A stretch of 64,000 nt of DNA from JACNKJ01 sp964344565 (GTDB lineage Bacteria > Krumholzibacteriota > Krumholzibacteriia > JACNKJ01): the NCBI GenBank assembly GCA_964344565.1, contig CAYFNT010000011.1, positions 32,819 to 96,818 on the forward strand, written 5' to 3'. Under the pieces are notes generated by a model that ran no database searches, had not been told where the DNA came from, and saw only the letters and a program-made list of their open reading frames with translations. Of this stretch, positions 49,696 to 57,213 are shown piece by piece. Numbering within the stretch: position 1 is the stretch's first letter; each line of letters starts with the position of its first letter. The position numbers and the translations under genes were made by a program.

Positions 49696-49723
49696 CTAGC
49701 AGCAGGAATTCGAGGAAGCGAAG

Positions 49724-50317
49724 ATGAATGAGCGCGATCGCGACGATTCCCTGGTCGATAGGGCCCAGGCCTCACCGTCGGGAGACCTGAGGGCCTTCGA
49801 AGGCCTGGTTCGCCGGCACCAGGAAGTGATCCTGGCCAACTGTCGCTACATGACCGGATCGGCCGACCTCGCCGAGGATCTGGCCCAGGAAGTCTTCGTG
49901 AAGGCCTATTTCGCCCTGCCCCGTTTCGAGAAACGGGCGAGTTTCGGCACCTGGGTCAAGCGCATCAAGGTGAATCACTGCCTGAACCACATCCGGAAGG
50001 CCAAGAAGGGCTCGTTCGTGGACCTGGACGACCCGGCCCTCCAGTCCGAGCCCGAGCTGCAGGTGGCCGCCACCGGGCAGGCCGATCTCGAAACCCTGGA
50101 CGAGCGGGCGCGAATCCGCAGAACCCTGGACCTGGTGCCCGAGAAACTGCGCCTGCCCCTGATTCTGAGGGATCTGGACGGATTGACCTATCAGGAGATC
50201 GCCGAGCACCTGAACATCGGCCTGTCGGCGGTGAAGATGAGGATCAAACGGGGCCGCCAGGAGTTCAGGCGGCTCTACGACCCCGAGGGCGGCCCGGCCG
50301 CCGAGGAGAAACCATGA
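49724..50317 (+). CDS. RNA polymerase ECF-type sigma factor (SigX-like context)
   Basis: 197 residues. Region 2: LVRRHQEVILANCRYMTGSADLAEDLAQEVFVKAYFALPRF, FGTWVKRIKVNHCLNHIRK. Region 4: LDLVPEKLRLPLILRDLDGLTYQEIAEHLNIGLSAVKMRIKRGR. An SD-like GAGGAAGCG precedes the ATG. It overlaps the next small gene by 4 bp (ATGA) and is followed by a CmpX-like channel. The order next to an OmpA/OprF-like gene recalls the sigX locus of Pseudomonas. Confidence 0.93.
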   Translation: MNERDRDDSLVDRAQASPSGDLRAFEGLVRRHQEVILANCRYMTGSADLAEDLAQEVFVKAYFALPRFEKRASFGTWVKRIKVNHCLNHIRKAKKGSFVDLDDPALQSEPELQVAATGQADLETLDERARIRRTLDLVPEKLRLPLILRDLDGLTYQEIAEHLNIGLSAVKMRIKRGRQEFRRLYDPEGGPAAEEKP

Positions 50318-50565
50318 GTGACGAAACCCGCGGACCCGAAGACGATTTCGCCGAGGAGCCCGTCGCCGAGATCGCGGCACTGAGGGAGGAGGCCTCCGAG
50401 CGCTTCCTTCTGCGCATCCGCTCGAGCATCAACCGCCGGCGCCTGGCATCCGAGAGCCTGGATCTCTCCTTCTCGGCCCTGGCTCGGGTCTTCATGCTGT
50501 ACCTGTCCATGCTATTCGAATCGGTCACCTCCATCGGAGAAAAGGAGCGCCGCGATGAACGATGA
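50314..50565 (+). CDS. Small protein, possible anti-sigma or accessory factor
   Basis: An 83-residue protein between the sigma and channel genes, overlapping both (ATGA upstream; 11 bp downstream). An acidic N-terminus is followed by a basic helix (ERFLLRIRSSINRRRLASESLDL) and one hydrophobic, probably membrane-touching helix (LARVFMLYLSMLFESV). It lacks a zinc-finger motif. I recognise no family; a role as partner of the sigma factor is inferred only from the double overlap. Confidence 0.75.
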   Translation: MSDETRGPEDDFAEEPVAEIAALREEASERFLLRIRSSINRRRLASESLDLSFSALARVFMLYLSMLFESVTSIGEKERRDER

Positions 50566-51376
50566 TTTCAGCATGCGAGATACGATCATGGAGGTCTTCC
50601 GCAGCATGGGCGAATCGGTGGCCGACTTCGTGCCCCGGGCGGTGGCGGCCCTCATCGTCATCCTGCTGGGCCTGCTGGTGGCCAAGCTCATGGAGAAGGC
50701 CATCCGCGTGGCCTTCGAGCGCTTCAAGCTCAACGAACTGCTCGATCGTGTGGGCCTGAGTTCGACCTTGCAGAAGTTCGGCATGAAGGACACGCCGGGC
50801 CGGCTCATCAGCCGGGCGGTCTACTTCCTGCTGGTGCTGCTCTTCACCCAGAGCGTCACCCAGGCCGTGGGGCTCATGGCGGTGGCCGGTGCCATCTCGG
50901 CCTTTTTCGCCTACCTGCCCAATCTCATTTCGGCCTTCCTGGTGCTTCTGCTGGGCATGATGGTGGCGCAATTCCTGGGACGTTCGCTCACCCAGGCTGC
51001 CGAGGATTCGGGTGTGGAGTTCGCGCCCATGCTGGGGCGCATCGTCTCGTCCATGGTGCTCTTCGTGGTGGTACTCATGGCGGTGAGCCAGCTCAAGATC
51101 GACACGCAGATCGTCCTCGGCATCGTGCTCGTACTGCTGGCGGGGCTGTCCCTGGCCTTCGCTCTCACCTTCGGACTGGGCTCACGCGAGGTCACGCGCA
51201 ACATCGTGGCCGGCTTCTATGCGCGGAAACTCTTCCAGGTGGGAGAGCCCGTGGAGGTGGGCGAGGTGAAGGGCACGCTGGCGGGCATCACCGCGGTGCA
51301 GACTCTCGTCGAGAGCGGCGAGGATACCCTGGCCCTGCCCAACCGCGTCTTCATGGACGAGGTTGTGAAGCAGTAG
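50555..51376 (+). CDS. MscS-like mechanosensitive channel (CmpX-type)
   Basis: 273 residues with about five membrane helices built from conserved 'TM-helix' repeats (AVAALIVILLGLLVAKLMEKAI and LPNLISAFLVLLLGMMVAQFLGRSL), and a C-terminal MscS-type beta domain (FQVGEPVEVGEVKGTLAGITAVQTLVESGEDTLALPNR). CmpX-like proteins adjust membrane tension and influence SigX in Pseudomonas. The ATG has AAAGGAG just upstream inside the preceding gene. Its TAG stop directly abuts the stop of the convergent DUF4105 gene. Confidence 0.9.
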   Translation: MNDDFSMRDTIMEVFRSMGESVADFVPRAVAALIVILLGLLVAKLMEKAIRVAFERFKLNELLDRVGLSSTLQKFGMKDTPGRLISRAVYFLLVLLFTQSVTQAVGLMAVAGAISAFFAYLPNLISAFLVLLLGMMVAQFLGRSLTQAAEDSGVEFAPMLGRIVSSMVLFVVVLMAVSQLKIDTQIVLGIVLVLLAGLSLAFALTFGLGSREVTRNIVAGFYARKLFQVGEPVEVGEVKGTLAGITAVQTLVESGEDTLALPNRVFMDEVVKQ

Positions 51377-52204
51377 CTAATCCGCTTCGCGAATCAGTAT
51401 CGAGAATCGGGGGTCATGGGCGTGGCGCATGGCCCTTTCGTTCACGCGGAAACGCCGGCGTGCGCTGTCGATGTCGCCGTCCCAATCGATGAGCCCTGCT
51501 TCCATGGCCAGTTCGTCGGAGTATCCCGTGAACACCAGCTTCCAGCTCTGGGGCACCTTCCCCGGCGCGATACGATTCACGTGGTCGCGCAGGGCCGAGG
51601 TGCAGTTCATGGTGAGGGTGTTGTAGAACTCGGGCTCTTCCTGCAACTCGACGGCGCGGTCCAGTACGTCGAGCAGGAGTTCGCGGGCCTTCTCGGGACT
51701 CGTTCTCGCCGGATAGACGAAGACGTCGTCCTTCCAGATGTTGGTACGCAAGGGAATGAGGTCGCGCTCGTCGCCGATCACGTAGGTCAGCTCGAAACTG
51801 CGGACGAGCCCCTTCCAGATCGAGTAGCTCTCGCTGACCTCCTTGCGCGCCTCCACGGACACGGCCAGGTAGGTCGAGTCGGCGAAGCCGAAGCTCAGGA
51901 AGCTGTGTGCCGGGCCCCGCCAGTCTTCCCGGAAGGGCGAGAGGATGTACCAGACGCTCTCCAGTTGTCCCAGGTCGAACTCGCGATCGTAGTGCGACAC
52001 CGTGGCCCGCGCCTGCCCATCGTAGCGCGAGTTTCGGATGTTCCGGATGCTCAGCCGGTCCCCGTCGATTTCGATGGCGGGCAACACGGCGAAGTCGGGC
52101 ATCCAGTCGCGCTGATTGCTGGGGCGACGAGAGAAGAAGACCAGGGCCAGGACGATCAGGGCGAAGAGCAGCAGGCGCAGAGATATCTTCAGGATCTTTC
52201 CCAT
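51377..52204 (-). CDS. DUF4105 (Lnb-N-like) membrane-anchored protein
   Basis: 275 residues: one N-terminal membrane helix (LLLFALIVLALVFF), then a periplasmic domain characteristic of DUF4105: NQRDWMPDFAVLP, IRNIRNSRYDG, HSFLSFGFADSTYLAVSVEARKE, ELTYVIGDERDLIPLRTN and EFYNTLTMNCTSALRDHVN. The conserved Cys and His in the last motif suggest a papain-like cysteine peptidase or amidase fold, by family inference. The substrate is unknown. ATG at 52204. Confidence 0.87.
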   Translation of the reverse strand: MGKILKISLRLLLFALIVLALVFFSRRPSNQRDWMPDFAVLPAIEIDGDRLSIRNIRNSRYDGQARATVSHYDREFDLGQLESVWYILSPFREDWRGPAHSFLSFGFADSTYLAVSVEARKEVSESYSIWKGLVRSFELTYVIGDERDLIPLRTNIWKDDVFVYPARTSPEKARELLLDVLDRAVELQEEPEFYNTLTMNCTSALRDHVNRIAPGKVPQSWKLVFTGYSDELAMEAGLIDWDGDIDSARRRFRVNERAMRHAHDPRFSILIREAD

Positions 52205-52403
52205 GTTCCTCCTTCCGCGAGCTTAGCGGGCCCGGCGGACGGGAGCAAGGTCGTCAACGACCCGCGGGATTCATCGAAGTGCCGATATGGCAGGGGATTC
52301 CCCCGATTTCACCCCGCCAATCAAGGGTTGATTCCACCTCATGCTTCCCTTAGCTTCGGGAAGGTTGAGCGGCTGGTAATCGGTTCATTCAGCGGAGGAA
52401 TCC

Positions 52404-55148
52404 ATGACAAGGCTATGGGGCCGAGCGCTTTGCGCGGCGGGGTTGGTTCTGATCGCCATGGCGGGCATGCCGCCCGAGTCTTTGGCTCAGGACGAAGCGG
52501 AGGTCGCCGAGAACCTCGAATCCCTCACTCCCGAGGAGCGGGCTGCGCTTCTGGAGATGCTCGGGCAGGCTCCCGTCGACGATGGCAGCGTCCAGCGCGA
52601 CACCTCCACGCCCGATATCATGATCCTTCGCGCGCCGGAAACCGATGCCCTGGTCGAGGATGAAGACGCCGCAGCTCTCGAGGACACTCTGCTCCTGGAG
52701 GAAGAGGTCGAAGAGGGGCCCATTCCCGCCTTCCGCGATTTCCTCGAGGAGGAAGGCCCGCCCGAGGAAGAGCTGCTCCCCTTCGGCTACGATTTCTTTC
52801 GCGCCGTGCCCAGCACCTTCGCGCCGGCCACCGACATTCCCGTTTCACCGGGCTATCTCATCGGTCCCGGCGACGAACTGCACATCCGTCTCTTCGGCAA
52901 GGAGAAGGCCGCCACCAGTCCCGTGGTGGACCGCGACGGGCTTATCGACTTTCCCCAGCTCGGACCCATTTCCGTGGCCGGCCTCAGCTTCGGCGAACTC
53001 CGCGAGAAGCTGAAGAAGGACGTGGAGGACCGCCTCATCGGCACCGAGGTGTCCATCACCATGGGGCGCCTGCGCTCCATCCAGGTCTTCATCTTGGGCG
53101 ATGTGGTGCAGCCGGGCAACTACATGCTCAGTGGCCTGTCCACCATGAGCCACGCGCTCTTCACCAGCGGCGGCGTGGGCGAGATCGGCAGCCTCCGAAG
53201 CATACAACTCAAGCGCGGCGGCGAGTTGGTGGGCGAGCTGGATCTCTACGACATGCTCCTTTCCGGCGACAGCTCCGGGGACATGCGCCTGCAACCCATG
53301 GACGTGCTCTTCGTGCCGCCGGCCGGACCCCGCGTGGGCATCCGCGGCGAGGTGAAGCGCCCGGCCATCTACGAGATCGACGAGGGCATGACCGCGGCGG
53401 AACTCATCGAGATGGCCGGCGGGCTCCTTCCCACGGCCCATCTGGATCGCGCCCTGCTGGAGCGGGTGGAGAAGGGCAGCCGCACGGCGGTGGATCTATC
53501 GCTGAAGAACACCGAGGCCGTGAAGCTGCAGGATGGCGACCTCCTGCGAATCTACGCGGTGCCCGATCGCGAAGAGGGCGTGGTCTTCCTCGAGGGCAAC
53601 GTGCAGCATCCGGGCATGCGCGGATTCAGCGAGGGCATGACCCTCTCGGATCTCGTGGGCTCCCGCGACCAGCTGCTGCCCGAGAGCTATTACGACTACG
53701 GGCTCATCCAGCGCGAGGATCCACAGAGCCGCGAGCCCATCTACCTTTCCTACCACCTCGGCGAGGCTCTCGACGGCGCGGACCCGACGGCCGATCCCGT
53801 GCTCGCGCCCCGCGACCGGGTCTTCGTCTTCCATCGCGGACACTTCCGCGAGACGCCCAAGGTGATCGTGACCGGCGAGGTGCGCAGCCCCGGCGAGTAT
53901 CGTCACCAGGAAGGCATGCGCGCGCTGGACCTGATCCTGGCCGCCGGCGGACTCACCCACGAGGCCTGGACGGGCCGCGCGGAACTGCTGCGCACCGAGC
54001 CCGAGAGCAAGGAGATCCTCGGGCGCAATCTAGACCTGTCCGCGGTGCTCCAGGGCGATCCCACCGAAAACCTCGTGCTCATGGATCTGGACACCCTCAA
54101 GATCCACAGCTTCCTCGAGATCAAGCAGCGCCCCTGGGTTGAGGTCATCGGCGAGGTGAACAACCCGGGACGCTATCCGCTCTTCGACGGCATGCGCGTG
54201 GGCGATCTGGTCTTCGCGGGTGGCAACGTGAACGAGCGTGCCTACCTCACCAAGGCCGAGCTGACGCGCTTCACCGTGGTGGATGGCGAGCGCCGCGAAC
54301 TCTGGCGCCTGGACATCTCCCTGGACGACGCCCTGGCCGGCGACCTCGACGAGAATATCCAGCTTCAGCCCTACGACAATCTGCTCATCCGCCGGCTCTC
54401 CAACTGGCGCACCGCCGAACGCGTGCGCGTCACCGGCGAGGTGGCATTCCCGGGCACCTATCCCATCGAGGAGGGCGAGCGGCTCAGCGACCTCATCGAG
54501 CGCTTCGGCGGATTCCTCTCCGACGCCTATCTGCCCGCCGCCGTCTTCACCCGCACCAGCGTGCGCGACGTGCAGGAGGCCCAGTTCCAGCGCATGGCCG
54601 AGCAGCTCGAGGGCGACCTGGCCCGTCTGAGCGTGGCGGACCCGGGCAGCGACGCCTCGGAGATCGCCAAGAAGAAGGCCGCCATCGAAGCGGGGCAGAA
54701 TCTGGTCACGAGCCTGCGCGAAGCCCAGGCCATGGGCCGACTGGTCATCACTCTCGAGGACGTGGCCACCCTTCGCGGATCCGAATTCGACCTGCTCCTG
54801 CAGAACGACGATCATCTCTACGTTCCCAAGCTCAACGAATTCGTGATGGTCATGGGACAGGTTCACAATCCCATGGCCTTCAAGTACCGGAGCGACTGGA
54901 AGGTGCGCAAATACATTGACCAGGCCGGCGGCAAGACCCGCTTCGCCGACTGGAAGCACACCTACGTGGTGCGCGCCGACGGATCGGTGACCGATCGAGA
55001 CGCTGAACTACGGCCCGGAGACGTCATCGTGGTGCCGGAAACCCTCGAGCGTTTCGACGCCATGAAATTCGCCATGGATCTCAGCCAGGTGCTCTATCAG
55101 GTCGGACTGGCCGCCGCGGCGGCGCAGTCGGTGGGCTTGTTCAACTAG
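52404..55148 (+). CDS. Wza-like polysaccharide export protein with seven SLBB repeats
   Basis: A 914-residue exported protein, first gene of the polysaccharide locus. A signal peptide (LCAAGLVLIAMAGMPPESLAQ), an acidic linker, the Poly_export domain (GYLIGPGDELHIRLFGKEKA..VDRDGLIDFPQLG), then seven SLBB-type repeats, each a V.G.V..PG.Y......+..DL+..AGG pattern, and a C-terminal hydrophobic helix. It would form the outer-membrane or periplasm-spanning export channel. It is far larger than Wza (about 380 residues), consistent with a long periplasmic tube. GGAGGA precedes the ATG. Confidence 0.92.
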   Translation: MTRLWGRALCAAGLVLIAMAGMPPESLAQDEAEVAENLESLTPEERAALLEMLGQAPVDDGSVQRDTSTPDIMILRAPETDALVEDEDAAALEDTLLLEEEVEEGPIPAFRDFLEEEGPPEEELLPFGYDFFRAVPSTFAPATDIPVSPGYLIGPGDELHIRLFGKEKAATSPVVDRDGLIDFPQLGPISVAGLSFGELREKLKKDVEDRLIGTEVSITMGRLRSIQVFILGDVVQPGNYMLSGLSTMSHALFTSGGVGEIGSLRSIQLKRGGELVGELDLYDMLLSGDSSGDMRLQPMDVLFVPPAGPRVGIRGEVKRPAIYEIDEGMTAAELIEMAGGLLPTAHLDRALLERVEKGSRTAVDLSLKNTEAVKLQDGDLLRIYAVPDREEGVVFLEGNVQHPGMRGFSEGMTLSDLVGSRDQLLPESYYDYGLIQREDPQSREPIYLSYHLGEALDGADPTADPVLAPRDRVFVFHRGHFRETPKVIVTGEVRSPGEYRHQEGMRALDLILAAGGLTHEAWTGRAELLRTEPESKEILGRNLDLSAVLQGDPTENLVLMDLDTLKIHSFLEIKQRPWVEVIGEVNNPGRYPLFDGMRVGDLVFAGGNVNERAYLTKAELTRFTVVDGERRELWRLDISLDDALAGDLDENIQLQPYDNLLIRRLSNWRTAERVRVTGEVAFPGTYPIEEGERLSDLIERFGGFLSDAYLPAAVFTRTSVRDVQEAQFQRMAEQLEGDLARLSVADPGSDASEIAKKKAAIEAGQNLVTSLREAQAMGRLVITLEDVATLRGSEFDLLLQNDDHLYVPKLNEFVMVMGQVHNPMAFKYRSDWKVRKYIDQAGGKTRFADWKHTYVVRADGSVTDRDAELRPGDVIVVPETLERFDAMKFAMDLSQVLYQVGLAAAAAQSVGLFN

Positions 55149-55158
55149 GGGGGCTCTC

Positions 55159-55968
55159 TTGAGCGATTCGGAATTCCAGATGGAAGATCTGCGCGCGCTC
55201 CTGCGTCGCGTATGGAAGCCCGTGCTGATCCTGGGCATCGCCGGCGGCATCATCGGCGTGCTGCTCACCTTCGTGATTCCCAAGGCCTGGCGCGCGCCGC
55301 TTCAGATCCAGCTCGAGGACCCGCCCAAGAATCAGTCTGCGAGTCTATTCAGTGCCTATGAAGATCTGCTTCCTGGCGGATTGGGCGGTGCCACAGGTGT
55401 GCGTTCTCTGGCCCTTCTGGAGTCTTCGGATCTGGCCTTGCGCATGGCAAAGAGCCCGGAGGTCGCCCAGTACCTCTTCAAGAGGAAATGGGACGCCAAG
55501 AAGATGGACTGGAAGAAGGAAGCCCCAAGCGATCAGGACTTCCTCGAAGAGTTTCTGGACGCTCTTCATATCGATCAGCACGAGATCACCGGCTTGATAC
55601 GATTGAGTATAAATGCTCCAGGCCCAAAGGAGGCGATGGCCTGGCCCATGGAATATCTCGACCTGGCCACGGTCTATGCCCGCGACCTGGAAATCGAGCG
55701 CATTCGATCCACAGCAGCCTCCATCGAAATCATCGCCGAGGAGCAGGACAATCCTGAGCTCCGCGCCCAGCTCTATGAGAACTTGATCACCAAGACCCTG
55801 AACGCCCAGTTGCTTCAGGCCGAGAACATATTCACCTACAGACTCATTTCCACGCCGGTTTGGCCGGACTTCGCCGCCTATCCGAAGAAGAAGCTCTTTG
55901 GATTCTTCGGCGGGCTGATCGGCGGTTTTCTGGGCCTCGGCATTGCCTTCCTGCCCCGCAAACCTTAG
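55159..55968 (+). CDS. Wzz-like polysaccharide chain-length determinant
   Basis: 269 residues with one helix near each end (PVLILGIAGGIIGVLLTFVIP and FGFFGGLIGGFLGLGIAFLP) and an alpha-helical periplasmic part, the classical Wzz/PCP layout. The preceding YPKKKLFGFFGGLIGG motif is typical of the C-terminal Wzz segment. It is small, and no tyrosine-kinase domain is attached. The TTG at 55159 is the start, supported by AGGGGGG upstream and by the position just after the Wza-like stop. It likely controls chain length with the following Wzy-like protein. Confidence 0.87.
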   Translation: MSDSEFQMEDLRALLRRVWKPVLILGIAGGIIGVLLTFVIPKAWRAPLQIQLEDPPKNQSASLFSAYEDLLPGGLGGATGVRSLALLESSDLALRMAKSPEVAQYLFKRKWDAKKMDWKKEAPSDQDFLEEFLDALHIDQHEITGLIRLSINAPGPKEAMAWPMEYLDLATVYARDLEIERIRSTAASIEIIAEEQDNPELRAQLYENLITKTLNAQLLQAENIFTYRLISTPVWPDFAAYPKKKLFGFFGGLIGGFLGLGIAFLPRKP

Positions 55969-55983
55969 TGCGGGGCGCGCGCA

Positions 55984-57213
55984 ATGTTGTCTTTCCTGCC
56001 AACCCTGATCATCCTGATGGCTGGAGGGCTGCTCAGTGTCCTGAAGCCGCGCTGGTTTCTCGCGCCCAGTATCGTGATCATGGTTTCATGGCCGAACTCC
56101 GGCGTAGCCTCGGAAACCTGGCGCTGGATGGGTCTCCTGGGACAGGACGGCTTCTACCTAGGCGTCCTGTTCGGGCTGGTGCTCACGATCATGGTCGGGA
56201 AGCCGAGCCGAACCCTGAGGGACTTTCCGGTTAAGAGTCTTCTAATTCTATCGGGGCTGCTGCTTCTCTTCCTGATCCACCGCGCGGACTACCGATTCAT
56301 TCGGCATTTCCTGCTCGATCTTCGGGTGGCCTTCCTGCCCATGCAGGTGCTGTTTCTGGTGCAAATGATCCGCCACGCCTTTCCGGGTGAGAAGGAGCGA
56401 TCTGATATTCTCGGCGCACTGATCGTCGTGAACGGAATCGTCGACTTCGTGATGATGCTCATGCGACTGGTTGTCGGTAGCGAGATCGGTGTGATGCCGC
56501 GCTATCGCGATCAGAGCACTGTTCTGGCCGCCCTCTACCTGGCCTACATGTGGAAGCTCGGGGGCAAGCACAATCGAACCTGGCCCATAGTCATGGCCAT
56601 GGTCACCCTCGCAGTGAGCGGTTCGCGTATCTTTCTCGTCCTGGTCGGAATTTGGAAGTTTGTGCAGCTGCTGCGCCGGGCGATGGGCAATCGCCGTTAT
56701 GCCTTCGGCGTCATATTCTTCCCCCTGGTGCTGATTCTCGTCGGCTGGGCATGGGCCTCCATGGAGGAAGCCCGCTCCTTCGACGCTGCGGTCCTGACCG
56801 AACAGGCGGGCTTTCGCTACTTCCCACTCATCCTTAAATGGATGGGCATGACTTCCCTGGAAAAGCTATTCGGCGAAGGCACAGGCGCTTACTTCTTCAT
56901 TCCCTGGTTCGAGTACTGGGGCAGGAATCCCTTCAATCCGAGTATGGACTTCAACTATGGAACTCTAGTGGTGAAATACGGCCTGATCCTGGGCCCCATC
57001 GTGCTCGGCTTGCTCATCCTGGCACTTGAGCTGGCCAAGATCCGCTTTCGGGGTTGCTATGTCTTCCTGGCCCTCTTGGGAATCACTCAAGTTATTCCCT
57101 GGCATCCCCAATATCATCCTCTTCTCGTTTTCGGAGCCTTGGGCGGGGTCAGTCTGGTCGATATAAATCCTCGGCGATCAACGGAGCCCGAATCCCGAGA
57201 GGATGAGCGATGA
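55984..57213 (+). CDS. Wzy-like O-antigen polymerase/ligase family membrane protein
   Basis: 409 residues with roughly ten to twelve membrane helices. Low sequence conservation is usual for Wzy; the large central loop with GFRYFPLILKWMGMTSLEKLFGEGTGAYF and the late pair of helices fit the O-antigen ligase/polymerase superfamily. Position between Wzz-like and flippase genes supports this. It overlaps the next gene by 4 bp (ATGA). Confidence 0.8.
   Translation: MLSFLPTLIILMAGGLLSVLKPRWFLAPSIVIMVSWPNSGVASETWRWMGLLGQDGFYLGVLFGLVLTIMVGKPSRTLRDFPVKSLLILSGLLLLFLIHRADYRFIRHFLLDLRVAFLPMQVLFLVQMIRHAFPGEKERSDILGALIVVNGIVDFVMMLMRLVVGSEIGVMPRYRDQSTVLAALYLAYMWKLGGKHNRTWPIVMAMVTLAVSGSRIFLVLVGIWKFVQLLRRAMGNRRYAFGVIFFPLVLILVGWAWASMEEARSFDAAVLTEQAGFRYFPLILKWMGMTSLEKLFGEGTGAYFFIPWFEYWGRNPFNPSMDFNYGTLVVKYGLILGPIVLGLLILALELAKIRFRGCYVFLALLGITQVIPWHPQYHPLLVFGALGGVSLVDINPRRSTEPESREDER

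Larger units (their letters stand above)
49045..49723. other. Long gene-free region with structured repeats
   Basis: About 680 bp between the ompA-like gene and the sigma gene. It holds a minus-strand terminator (49203-49241), two perfect inverted repeats (49287-49339 and 49382-49422), a probable plus-strand promoter (49457-49484), heptanucleotide repeats and the assembly gap. No believable protein-coding frame was seen. Confidence 0.7.

Noticed and set aside
49533..49731. Short reading frames across the N gap
   Set aside because: They consist mainly of undefined residues created by the 100-N placeholder.
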